Source: Gammaproteobacteria bacterium (GTDB lineage Bacteria > Pseudomonadota > Gammaproteobacteria > Pseudomonadales > Pseudohongiellaceae). Taken from it: a stretch of 9,192 nt of DNA. Position 1 is the first letter of the stretch. Each line of letters opens with the position of its first letter. Below, one piece after another: positions 1-6,472 of the stretch. Location of the stretch: contig JAESUV010000001.1 of NCBI GenBank assembly GCA_016762975.1, positions 1 through 9,192 of the forward strand. Direction: 5' to 3'. A program made the position numbers and the translations under genes. Under the pieces are notes generated by a model, which was not told where the DNA came from, did no database searches, and saw only the letters and a program-made list of their open reading frames with translations.

Positions 1-63
1 CGCTTCAATCTGAGCGTCGAGATGCTGGCCCTCTGTCGATACTCGCGCGTATCCTAATATCAT
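1..63 (-). CDS. Serine recombinase (resolvase/invertase family), N-terminal fragment cut by the window edge
   Basis: Read leftwards from the ATG at 63, the first 21 codons give a protein beginning MILGYARVSTEGQ and continuing in frame to the edge. This matches the start of the resolvase/invertase family, where a short hydrophobic strand (LGYARVST) carries the catalytic arginine (here Arg7) and the nucleophilic serine (here Ser9) that attacks DNA and forms the 5'-phosphoserine link. The following Gln-x-Leu-Asp-x-Gln pattern is also typical. A GAAGG Shine-Dalgarno sequence (complement of 72-76) lies 8 bases before the ATG, supporting this start. Only the catalytic tip is visible, so it cannot be decided whether this is a transposon resolvase, a DNA invertase or a large serine integrase; the close match right at the N terminus favours the small resolvase/invertase type. 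It may also be a truncated remnant beyond the edge. Confidence 0.85.
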   Translation of the reverse strand, partial: MILGYARVSTEGQHLDAQIEA

Positions 64-64
64 T

Positions 65-109
65 CCAAAAACCTTCAAAAACTGGCTTAGTTTTGAACGT
101 GGTTTTTGG
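65..109. repeat. Nested inverted repeat upstream of the recombinase start
   Basis: Outer arms CCAAAAACC (65-73) and GGTTTTTGG (101-109) are perfect reverse complements. Inside them TTCAAAA (74-80) and TTTTGAA (91-97) form a second perfect pair. The outer and inner arms abut on the left and are separated by three bases (CGT) on the right. The core GTTTTTGG occurs a third time at 152-159 as a direct repeat of 102-109. The structure begins one base from the recombinase ATG and includes its Shine-Dalgarno sequence. It could be a binding site for the recombinase or a regulator, or an RNA hairpin that hides the ribosome binding site. Which of these applies cannot be told from sequence alone. Confidence 0.6.
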
Positions 110-118
110 CGGCGTCAA
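90..118 (-). promoter_or_regulatory. Possible promoter of the serine recombinase gene
   Basis: On the minus strand a TTGACG hexamer (113-118, five of six matches to the -35 consensus) is followed after 17 bases by CAAAAC (90-95), a weak -10 with three of six matches. The putative -10 and spacer fall inside the inverted repeat at 65-109, a position suited to an autoregulatory operator. The weak -10 keeps confidence low. Confidence 0.3.
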
Positions 119-214
119 CCGGGCAGGGTACGAAAGTTTCCAATAACGACCGTTTTTGGCATGGATGCCAGCATGGAAAGGTGTCTACCACTTGGCCCGT
201 AGCTACGTCAAAAA

Positions 215-913
215 TCAGAGGGTTTGCAAATGCTGTAGCTTGTTTTCAAGAACTGCGGTGACAATCTTGGAGTCAAAGGGCTCGGCCAGAAATTTGAACA
301 AGGGGCGCCATGCCTCAACGCCGGTTATATATCGGTTATAGCGCATGGTGATACACTGCTCAGGATGCGCCGCTGCAAAATCAGCGTAAAGTGTTTCGGC
401 TTGGGTTAATTGGTGACGGACTTTGGCTTCATCCATATATTTCCACCAGCCCGAGCGCACAACTTCGTCATGGTCCCGGATGTTGAAAATAAACCGTGCA
501 TCCGGAAAGAACCGGTGCAGAAAGCTTAGCATCACAGGGAACAAGGCAGGATCGGTATGCCAGCGAATTTCCTTAAATCCCGTAACCCGCGTATTATCAT
601 TTGGGCGCAAAACCGTTTGGATAAAACTACCTGCCAATGCTTCACCCAAGGCCTGCTCAGAAACACACTCATAGCCATACCAAGGATGTTGAGGTGTTGT
701 GATCTGCCCTTCTGCGCGCATCTTGCTGCCCTGCTCTGACCGTTGGACAGTGTCCCAGGCCCTTGCCAGTGAGGCCAGCAGGTTTTCATTCTCTCCCCGG
801 ATCAGATAGCCGGGCAGGTTGTTCAGCAGGTTTTGCAAAAGTGTTGAGCCTGACCGCCCATAGGTGACGATAAAAACGGACTTTTCCAGCCGGGGAAAGG
901 AGGTGTTCACCAT
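215..913 (-). CDS. Sulfotransferase family protein
   Basis: Predicted 232-residue soluble cytoplasmic enzyme that would transfer sulfate from PAPS to a hydroxyl or amino group of an acceptor. The 5'-phosphosulfate-binding loop is visible at residues 17-27 (TYGRSGSTLLQ), directly after a hydrophobic beta strand. A second PAPS signature (FNIRDHDEVVRSGWW, about 143-157) fits the 3'-phosphate-binding motif, with Arg146 and Ser154 at the expected places. A GEN segment at 40-42 and KEIRW at 114-118 also resemble bacterial members. The acceptor cannot be read from sequence; nearby glycan-related genes make a carbohydrate plausible, and a tyrosine or other protein acceptor is possible. I chose the ATG at 913; an in-frame TTG at 928 would add five residues. 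Neither has a good Shine-Dalgarno sequence. The gene lies downstream of the RTX gene on the same strand, behind a terminator-like hairpin, with no separate promoter seen. Confidence 0.85.
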   Translation of the reverse strand: MVNTSFPRLEKSVFIVTYGRSGSTLLQNLLNNLPGYLIRGENENLLASLARAWDTVQRSEQGSKMRAEGQITTPQHPWYGYECVSEQALGEALAGSFIQTVLRPNDNTRVTGFKEIRWHTDPALFPVMLSFLHRFFPDARFIFNIRDHDEVVRSGWWKYMDEAKVRHQLTQAETLYADFAAAHPEQCITMRYNRYITGVEAWRPLFKFLAEPFDSKIVTAVLENKLQHLQTL

Positions 914-941
914 GGTAAAACCAATCAAATTTTCAACGCAA

Positions 942-963
942 AAGGGCCCCTAATGGGGCCCTT
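942..963 (-). terminator. Rho-independent-like terminator after the RTX gene
   Basis: A perfect 9-bp stem, AAGGGCCCC (942-950) with GGGGCCCTT (955-963), encloses a four-base loop. Read on the minus strand it lies 30 bases after the RTX stop codon and ends in a short TTTT run. The U-tract is short, so termination may be partial. The hairpin sits only 28 bases before the sulfotransferase ATG, so any read-through from the RTX gene would decide how much sulfotransferase is made. Confidence 0.65.
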
Positions 964-993
964 CGCTTAAGAGTAAAACCGTTAGAGGCTATG

Positions 994-2721
994 CTATAGA
1001 ATTAACCAGTCATCCAAAGCGGTTTGGAAGTTAGCGTCTCCGAGGATGGACGGGGTGGATAAGGCCTGGGCAGCGGCATCAGAAAACAGACCCGTAAAGG
1101 TAATCGTCTGCCCACCTACAACTGCCAGAGTAGTGCCTGTGAGACTATCAGTCATCGCATCGATAACATCCTGAGTGGAAGTAAACGCGTGATTGGTGCC
1201 CGATAGGTCAAGTACATCCCCTTCATCAGCAGCTGCACCAAATTCAAAGTCGGTTATAGTGTCGGCGCCATTTCCTGTGACGAAAGCAAACGTGTCATCA
1301 TCTGCTCCACCCGTAAGAGTATCATTACCAGCACCGCCCCAAAGAAGGTCTTCATCATTACCACCATCAACACTGTCGTTGCCTGCGCCATTAAAGATCT
1401 CGTCATCACCGTCACCACCGCCAACAACTGTGTCGTTACCGCCACCAGCAAAGATTGTGTCATCACCATTGCCACCGTTCAAGATATCAATACCGTCATC
1501 GCCACCAGCAAAAAGGGTGTCATCACCATTGCCACCGCCCAAGCTATCAGCACCGTTGCCGCCACCGACGATGTCGTTGTCGTCACCGCCATCAATGATG
1601 TCAGCACCTTCGCCACCCCAGATGACGTCATCACCCTCATTGCCGAAAACGTTTACGTCAGCACCTGCACCAGCAAAGATGACGTCGTTACCAAGGCCAC
1701 CGATCAAAATGTCCTCACCATCGCCACCAGCTAAGGTGTCGTTGCCAGCGCCGCCGTTAATTGAATCGCTTCCAGTGCCAACGCCACCGTTACCAGCCCA
1801 AAACACGTCGTCAAAGGCACTGCCAATGATGTTGTTGGCTTGGCTATCGCCATGTGTTGTCACACCAGCGGTTGCTGCGCTCGCGTCGATGTCTTTATCA
1901 AGATTAATAGTCAGGTTCACAGCCACATCGGTTGTGTCACCAGCGTCATTCGTGATCGTGGCGACAAATGTAGCGGCCGCAATATCATCGTCAGCGTCCG
2001 CTGTGACACCGACAGCGTAAAGGCTGTCTGCGGGAGGTGTGTAAGCAAATGTCCAAGCAGCAACATCGCTACCAGTCGCAGCTACAAACTCAATAGCAAC
2101 AGATCCACCGTCGGCTGAAGTGTAGGTCTGGCCGGCATCGTAGTTAACACCATCAATGGTAACGCCTGCAGCTTCATCTGTGGTCGCGTCCTCAGCAACT
2201 AGACCAGACAGAGCAGTGTATGTTAAGACGCTCGCAGAAAGAACAGCTGCAGCTCCTGATAAGTCTTCGTCAGCCACGGTAAGGTCTGTACCAAACAAAG
2301 CGTCGCTAGACAAATCCAGCGAGAAGTCGCTGGCATTGGAAACCTGAACAAATTCCAGATTGCTTGTTACAGCAAGCTCGCCCCAAAGCATATCTGCAGG
2401 AGTACTACCAGTAAAATTATCTTCCCCTTGGTTAATAACGTCGCCAGCCTCTAGTCCAGAAACCAAAGTGTCTGTGCCATCACCACCATCGATAGTTTCA
2501 TAAGGTATATTCGATCCGCCTAGAAGATCCGCGGCTGAATCAACGGTGATTGTATCATTACCGTCGCCAGCAAGGATGTCATCTGCGTCTGCGCCGCCAT
2601 TGATTTGATCGTCGCCAGCTGCACCGTTGATTACATCATTACCATCACCAGGCGCGATGATGTCGGCATCATTCGTGCCTGAAATAGTGTCGTCATTTTG
2701 ACTACCATTAAATATTGCCAT
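994..2721 (-). CDS. RTX calcium-binding repeat protein, predicted type I secretion substrate
   Basis: Predicted 575-residue extracellular protein without an N-terminal signal peptide. Residues about 9-88 hold a first set of RTX-like repeats (GDGNDVING, GDGNDTITV, GGDGTDTLV). Residues about 165-275 form a beta-rich segment resembling VCBS or Ig-like domains. Residues about 290-478 hold the main array of GGxGxDxxx nonapeptides (for example GGAGNDTLA, GGNGDDTLF, GGAGNDTLT), which bind calcium and fold into a beta-roll after export. The tail (479-575) has the TITDFEFG...DVLDLSG pattern common before RTX secretion signals and ends DDWLIL, an acidic pair followed by hydrophobic residues as in PrtB-type signals. 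The ATG at 2721 is preferred over a TTG at 2736 because GGAG lies 9 bases before it. No Arg, no Cys and only one Lys (residue 276) are present. No catalytic domain is recognised, so a structural, adhesive or matrix role is likelier than a protease or lipase. The ABC transporter and membrane-fusion genes across the divergent promoter region are its probable exporter. Confidence 0.93.
   Translation of the reverse strand: MAIFNGSQNDDTISGTNDADIIAPGDGNDVINGAAGDDQINGGADADDILAGDGNDTITVDSAADLLGGSNIPYETIDGGDGTDTLVSGLEAGDVINQGEDNFTGSTPADMLWGELAVTSNLEFVQVSNASDFSLDLSSDALFGTDLTVADEDLSGAAAVLSASVLTYTALSGLVAEDATTDEAAGVTIDGVNYDAGQTYTSADGGSVAIEFVAATGSDVAAWTFAYTPPADSLYAVGVTADADDDIAAATFVATITNDAGDTTDVAVNLTINLDKDIDASAATAGVTTHGDSQANNIIGSAFDDVFWAGNGGVGTGSDSINGGAGNDTLAGGDGEDILIGGLGNDVIFAGAGADVNVFGNEGDDVIWGGEGADIIDGGDDNDIVGGGNGADSLGGGNGDDTLFAGGDDGIDILNGGNGDDTIFAGGGNDTVVGGGDGDDEIFNGAGNDSVDGGNDEDLLWGGAGNDTLTGGADDDTFAFVTGNGADTITDFEFGAAADEGDVLDLSGTNHAFTSTQDVIDAMTDSLTGTTLAVVGGQTITFTGLFSDAAAQALSTPSILGDANFQTALDDWLIL
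1441..1549 (-). repeat. Near-identical tandem copies inside the RTX array
   Basis: Bases 1441-1489 and 1501-1549 are direct repeats of 49 bases with six mismatches, offset by exactly 60 bases (20 codons). They encode two successive units reading GGNGDDTLFAGG and GGNGDDTIFAGG. The reading frame is kept, so unequal recombination between them would remove or add 20 residues without a frameshift. The identity at DNA level suggests recent duplication or gene conversion within the array. Confidence 0.75.
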
Positions 2722-2730
2722 TTGTTTAGT

Positions 2731-2734
2731 CTCC
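2731..2734 (-). promoter_or_regulatory. Ribosome binding site deciding the RTX start
   Basis: On the minus strand GGAG (complement of CTCC at 2731-2734) is followed by nine bases and then the ATG at 2721. The longer reading starting at TTG 2736 would overlap this site, so the ATG giving a protein that begins MAIFNGSQ is the better start. Confidence 0.7.
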
Positions 2735-2788
2735 AATTATATTATTTCAGCTGTCCAAAAAGAAAAAACTTTTCAGAAATTAATTCTA

Positions 2789-2832
2789 CTTGATCTATTA
2801 CCAGTTGTTACAATGGCATGTCAATGATCAAG
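2789..2832. repeat. Inverted repeat bracketing the RTX promoter
   Basis: CTTGATC (2789-2795) and its exact reverse complement GATCAAG (2826-2832) are 37 bp apart from start to start. They flank, and on the left by one base touch, the candidate -10 and -35 elements of the RTX promoter. Such an arrangement fits a pair of half-sites for a regulator, but 7-bp arms can also arise by chance in AT-rich DNA. Confidence 0.4.
2795..2824 (-). promoter_or_regulatory. Candidate sigma-70-type promoter of the RTX gene
   Basis: On the minus strand a perfect TTGACA -35 hexamer (2819-2824) is followed after 18 bases by TAATAG (2795-2800); shifting by two bases gives GGTAAT with a 16-base spacer. Transcription would begin near 2788 and leave a leader of about 65 bases before the ATG at 2721. 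The -35 is excellent and the -10 mediocre. Confidence 0.5.
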
Positions 2833-3266
2833 AGGGTGTGAGATGAGAGTGGATTAACATGCTAAAAGTTCTCTCTGAAATACTTAAATATATTGTTTCC
2901 TTATTTCTCTTCTGTAGTAAAATGGATAGCCAATCCAACATGCGGGTCAAGCCTTCCCAGATACGTGCATGCCAGTATACGCGCCAGAGTGAACAACTTG
3001 TTGCTTAAGTACAACAATACACGTCTAAACATAAAAACAGGACGTTCACATCCGGGCATCACAAGGGCGGCACTATCACGGTTCATCCGCAACCTTGCCC
3101 CTAGTATTATACACCCCGGCCAGAAGCCTCCACGGCTGGGTGAATGTAGGACTGCAATGCGGGTCACGAATAGCGTTAATTTACTTGTGCCTAAACCTTG
3201 TTGAAGATAAACAACCGAAGTTCCAAAGAGGCCTAAAACCCCCAATAATTTACGGTACACACATTC
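2833..3266. other. Divergent intergenic region without a convincing gene
   Basis: These 434 bases separate the RTX promoter from the ABC transporter start. The part up to about 2930 is AT-rich; the part from about 2930 to 3200 is richer in G and C and open in more than one frame, yet the only long readings (2893-3204 plus, 2901-3278 minus) begin with TTG, lack ribosome binding sites and resemble no family I know. A TTGTTG/CAACAA inverted repeat (2998-3003 and 3012-3017) is present. A -10-like TAAAAT at 2918-2923 lacks a well-placed -35. The region could be a long 5' leader or regulatory region of the secretion operon, or a decayed gene. Confidence 0.45.
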
Positions 3267-5000
3267 ATGACGATACAAATTTACGAAAAAGGCAGGGAAG
3301 AGCTTCGTGAAGCACGTCGCGAAGGTCGCGCGGCATACTGGTTTGTGGCCGTCTTTAGTTTTTTTGCCAACTTACTGATGCTGACGGGCCCGCTCTACAT
3401 GCTGCAAGTGTATGATCGCGTATTGGGCAGTAAATCCGAAGAAACGCTGGTGGCGTTAACAGTTCTAGTTGCGTTTCTTTACGGCATGATGGGCTTGCTG
3501 GATTTTACCCGCAGTCGGATCATGGCGCGTGTCGGAATGCAATTTCAAGCGCACCTGGATCGTAGGGTTTTTGAGGCTTCGGTGCGCAAATCGGCGCTAC
3601 TACCTGATGAAAATAGTGCAACAGGCAGTCGTGATTTGGAAACCGTGCAGCGATTTATGACATCCCCTGTACTTATGGCATTTTTTGACTTGCCTTGGAC
3701 GCCCGTCTTTTTGTTTGGCATCGCTCTTTTCCACCCTTGGCTCGGCATACTGGCCATAACGGGCGGCGCAATATTGGTTTTTATAGCCCTGCTGAACCAG
3801 ATGATGTTACGCAAACCAGTAGCGTCGGGAACCAACGCTTCGATACAAGCCGAGAGCATTTCTGGGCAGATATGTAATAATGCTGAAATGATCCAGAGTA
3901 TGGGAATGCTAAGCGCTGCGTTCAATCGGTGGCAAGTTGCGCGCGGAAACGCGCGGCGTGGACAGCTAGAATACGCTGATGTTGGCGGTATGTTTAGTTC
4001 AACAACTAAGGCGTTTCGGCTATTTCTTCAATCAGCCATGCTGGGTTTGGGTGCCTACTTGGTTTTGCAAAATGAAGTGACCCCTGGCGCAATGATTGCG
4101 GGGTCAATTTTATTAGGCAGGGGTTTGGCACCAATTGAATTAATGATCGGGCAATGGGTATTGGTCGAAAGCTCTCGCAAAAGCTGGCGGAACTTGTCAA
4201 ACCTGCTTGGTGCAATGCCGCCTATCGCTGAATGCACGCCACTACCGCGACCAAAAGCCAGGCTCGAAGCACAACAAATATCCATTTTACCGCCTGGGCA
4301 AAAGCAGCTGACGTTACGGGGCGTTTCTTTTGCGCTTAATCCCGGGCAGGCTTTAGGAGTGATTGGACCTTCAGGATCAGGTAAATCCACATTGGCACGG
4401 GCCCTAACTGGCGTATGGCATCCAGTATCTGGAAAAATCCGTCTTGATGGCGCCTCTTTGGAGCAGTATAGCCCAGAAATGTTAGGCCAGTATGTGGGCT
4501 ATTTACCACAAACTGTGCAGTTATTTGACGGTACCGTCACTGAAAACATCGCGCGACTATCACAAGACCCAGACCCCGAAAAAGTTGTCTCGGCGGCTCG
4601 TATGGCTGATGCCCATGATATGATCCTGAAACTACCCAATGGGTACAACACATTGATTAGTGGTGCTGGCGGGCAGCTTTCAGGCGGACAAGCACAGAGG
4701 GTTGGTCTCGCTAGGGCAATGTATGGTGATCCAGTGATCTTGGTGCTGGATGAGCCTAACTCAAATCTCGATAATGAGGGTAGCATAGCATTAAACAAAG
4801 CCATTCACGCTATGAAGAAAAAAGGTTGTGCAATCTTGATCATGGCGCATCGACCTTCAGCGATCCAGCAATGTGAATTTTTACTGATGCTTGATGCAGG
4901 GCAGCGCACTGCATTTGGCCCAAAAGATGAAGTGCTTGCAGCAGTGGCTGCAAACCACAAGAAAATTCAGGCAGCCAAAAAGCAAGGAGGCGTTCTATGA
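3267..5000 (+). CDS. Type I secretion ABC transporter (permease fused to ATPase, PrtD type)
   Basis: Predicted 577-residue inner-membrane exporter half that dimerises and uses ATP to drive an unfolded RTX substrate through a membrane-fusion protein and a TolC-like pore. An N-terminal membrane domain has hydrophobic segments near residues 24-45, 61-79, 136-155, 157-177 and 252-290. The ATPase domain (about 337-577) is intact: Walker A GPSGSGKST (367-375, Lys373), Q-loop Gln415, signature LSGGQ (471-475), Walker B LVLDEP with Asp495 and Glu496, D-loop SNLD, and H-loop His528. There is no N-terminal C39 peptidase-like domain, and the length is as usual for the PrtD/AprD/PrsD group that exports RTX proteins and proteases. 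The ATG at 3267 is the first start after an in-frame stop at 3246; it has no clear Shine-Dalgarno sequence. It overlaps the next gene by four bases. The divergent RTX protein is its likely cargo. Confidence 0.95.
   Translation: MTIQIYEKGREELREARREGRAAYWFVAVFSFFANLLMLTGPLYMLQVYDRVLGSKSEETLVALTVLVAFLYGMMGLLDFTRSRIMARVGMQFQAHLDRRVFEASVRKSALLPDENSATGSRDLETVQRFMTSPVLMAFFDLPWTPVFLFGIALFHPWLGILAITGGAILVFIALLNQMMLRKPVASGTNASIQAESISGQICNNAEMIQSMGMLSAAFNRWQVARGNARRGQLEYADVGGMFSSTTKAFRLFLQSAMLGLGAYLVLQNEVTPGAMIAGSILLGRGLAPIELMIGQWVLVESSRKSWRNLSNLLGAMPPIAECTPLPRPKARLEAQQISILPPGQKQLTLRGVSFALNPGQALGVIGPSGSGKSTLARALTGVWHPVSGKIRLDGASLEQYSPEMLGQYVGYLPQTVQLFDGTVTENIARLSQDPDPEKVVSAARMADAHDMILKLPNGYNTLISGAGGQLSGGQAQRVGLARAMYGDPVILVLDEPNSNLDNEGSIALNKAIHAMKKKGCAILIMAHRPSAIQQCEFLLMLDAGQRTAFGPKDEVLAAVAANHKKIQAAKKQGGVL
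4985..4990 (+). promoter_or_regulatory. Strong ribosome binding site for the membrane-fusion gene
   Basis: A full AGGAGG lies inside the last codons of the ABC transporter gene, six bases before the ATG at 4997. It contrasts with the weak initiation context of the ABC gene and suggests that the membrane-fusion protein is translated at a high rate of its own as well as by coupling. Confidence 0.85.
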
Positions 5001-6301
5001 TGAGAGAGTGGGAGTTCCCCATTGGCCGTCAGATTTTACTAGGCATGATGGGACTTATTGTTTTGCTGGGAGGCTTTGGTACTTGGGCGGTTACTGCTAA
5101 TATTTCAGGAGCGGTCGTGACCAGCGGTCAGGTCGAGGTAGCTCAGAACCGACAGGTTGTTCAACATCTAGATGGTGGGGTGGTTGATGTTATACAAGTA
5201 GACGAAGGTGATGTGGTTGATGTTGGGGATATATTAATTCAGCTTGATCCAAGTTCGCTACGTTCGCAATTGCTGATCATTGAGGGACAATTGTTTGAGA
5301 TCATGGCGCGGCGTGGAAGGTTCGAAGCTGAACGGGATCAGGCCAATAATATTACTTTCGACCCTTTACTGGAGGAGCGGGCACGCAAGGATGACGAAGT
5401 GCGCAGTCAGAAGGAAGGGCAAATTAGTCTGTTTGAGGCTCGCATAGATTCAGTCAAACAAACAACCAACCAACTGAACGAGCGCGCCAATCAAACGAAA
5501 GAGCAAATTCAAGGGATTCTTGCACAGCAGACTGCGCTTGAACGTCAACTAGAATTGATTGGCAAAGAACTCACCGATCAGCAATCTTTGCTAGACCGCG
5601 GTTTGTCACAAGCAAGTCGTGTTCTAGCGCTGCAGCGAGAAGACGCGCGGTTAAGTGGTGAAAACGGCCAACTGCGGGCGCAAAAAGCGCAGGCTGAAGG
5701 CCGTATCACTGAGTTGAATATTGAAATACTCAAACTTGGTACAAGCCGTCGTGAACAGGCAATCTCTCGTATGCGCGATTTGCAATATAGCGAGTTAGAA
5801 CTGGCTGAGCAGCGCCGTGCCCTAATCGAACAGCTCAGCCGTATGGATATAGCAGCCCCAGTGGCAGGCATTGTGTATGGCTTGACAATCTTTGCCCCCA
5901 GATCGGTCATAACGGCAGCCCAACCATTACTTTATATAGTGCCGCAAGATCGCCCTCTCGTGATTGGAGTTCGCATACCGCCAATCCATGTCGACGAGGT
6001 GTTTACCGGGCAGCAAGTAACCCTCCGGATGTCGTCCCTGAACCAACGTCAGTCACCTGAGCTTAACGGCCATATAACGAAGATTTCCGCTGATGCATTT
6101 ATCGACAAAGCGACAGGTATTAGTTACTATAAGGCGGAGATCATTCTGGAAGATGGTCAGGTGGATTTGCTGCCTGAAGGCGTAACTCTAATTCCAGGTA
6201 TGCCTGTTGATGCATTCATCAAGACTACGGATCATACGCCACTAACATATCTAATTAAACCGCTATCCGATTACTTCACCAAGGCATTTCGCGAAAGCTG
6301 A
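4997..6301 (+). CDS. Type I secretion membrane-fusion protein (HlyD family, PrtE type)
   Basis: Predicted 434-residue periplasmic adaptor linking the ABC transporter to an outer-membrane TolC-like channel. A short cytoplasmic N terminus leads to one membrane helix (about 11-34). Next comes a lipoyl-like half motif (VQHLDGGVVDVIQVDEGDVV, about 55-74), a long glutamine- and glutamate-rich coiled-coil hairpin (about 125-285), the second lipoyl half (DIAAPVAGIVYGL, about 284-296), and a beta-barrel region ending in PLTYLIKPLSDYFTKAFRE, a tail characteristic of this family. The start is set by the AGGAGG site and the ATGA overlap with the upstream ABC gene; an ATG immediately after it would remove one residue. 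The protein is complete, of normal length, and shows no odd feature. No outer-membrane partner gene is in the window. Confidence 0.95.
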   Translation: MMREWEFPIGRQILLGMMGLIVLLGGFGTWAVTANISGAVVTSGQVEVAQNRQVVQHLDGGVVDVIQVDEGDVVDVGDILIQLDPSSLRSQLLIIEGQLFEIMARRGRFEAERDQANNITFDPLLEERARKDDEVRSQKEGQISLFEARIDSVKQTTNQLNERANQTKEQIQGILAQQTALERQLELIGKELTDQQSLLDRGLSQASRVLALQREDARLSGENGQLRAQKAQAEGRITELNIEILKLGTSRREQAISRMRDLQYSELELAEQRRALIEQLSRMDIAAPVAGIVYGLTIFAPRSVITAAQPLLYIVPQDRPLVIGVRIPPIHVDEVFTGQQVTLRMSSLNQRQSPELNGHITKISADAFIDKATGISYYKAEIILEDGQVDLLPEGVTLIPGMPVDAFIKTTDHTPLTYLIKPLSDYFTKAFRES

Positions 6302-6327
6302 TGTCGTGCACATATAAGATAATAGCA

Positions 6328-6356
6328 TTGAACTACCAGTTCTAAGTGGATAAAAA
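6328..6356 (+). promoter_or_regulatory. Possible promoter for the unknown protein and glycosyltransferase genes
   Basis: In the 171-bp AT-rich gap after the membrane-fusion gene, TTGAAC (6328-6333) and TAAAAA (6351-6356) are separated by exactly 17 bases, each with four of six consensus matches. A second -10-like TATAAA (6389-6394) lies downstream. GAACT and AGTTC (6330-6334 and 6338-6342) form a small inverted repeat over the -35. No terminator follows the membrane-fusion gene, so these genes may also be reached by read-through. Confidence 0.35.
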
Positions 6357-6415
6357 TAGCTCGCAATTAATACGATATACTGAGAGGCTATAAAATATAA
6401 ATAAATGATTGGCGG

Positions 6416-6432
6416 GTTTACTTGCAGTAAAC
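6416..6432 (+). other. Small stem-loop in the leader of the unknown gene
   Basis: GTTTAC (6416-6421) and GTAAAC (6427-6432) are perfect reverse complements around a five-base loop, about 40 bases before the start of the next gene. No T-run follows, so it is not a rho-independent terminator. It may be an operator or an incidental hairpin. Confidence 0.3.
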
Positions 6433-6472
6433 GCTTCCTGACCATTTCCAACCTCAATCCACAGCTGAAAGA

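Noticed and set aside
198..207. Perfect 10-bp palindrome CGTAGCTACG just after the sulfotransferase stop
   Set aside because: It has no loop and no T-run suited to a terminator, and its length is compatible with chance.
1193..2020. 275-codon open frame on the plus strand, rich in Ser and Pro
   Set aside because: It is the antisense shadow of the RTX repeat array; the Ser/Pro pattern is the complement of Gly-Asp codons.
2722..2736. Five-codon N-terminal extension of the RTX protein from a TTG
   Set aside because: The GGAG ribosome binding site lies within this stretch and is correctly spaced for the ATG at 2721.
2893..3204. 103-codon plus-strand frame in the divergent region
   Set aside because: It begins with TTG without a Shine-Dalgarno sequence and resembles no known protein; it competes with an equally long frame on the other strand.
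3185..3213. TTGTGC / TAAACA pair with 17-base spacing as a promoter for the ABC transporter
   Set aside because: Both hexamers match the consensus poorly; I could not prefer it to other weak candidates in the region.
2901..3278. 125-codon minus-strand frame in the divergent region
   Set aside because: It starts with TTG, overlaps the ABC transporter start, has no ribosome binding site and matches no family I know.
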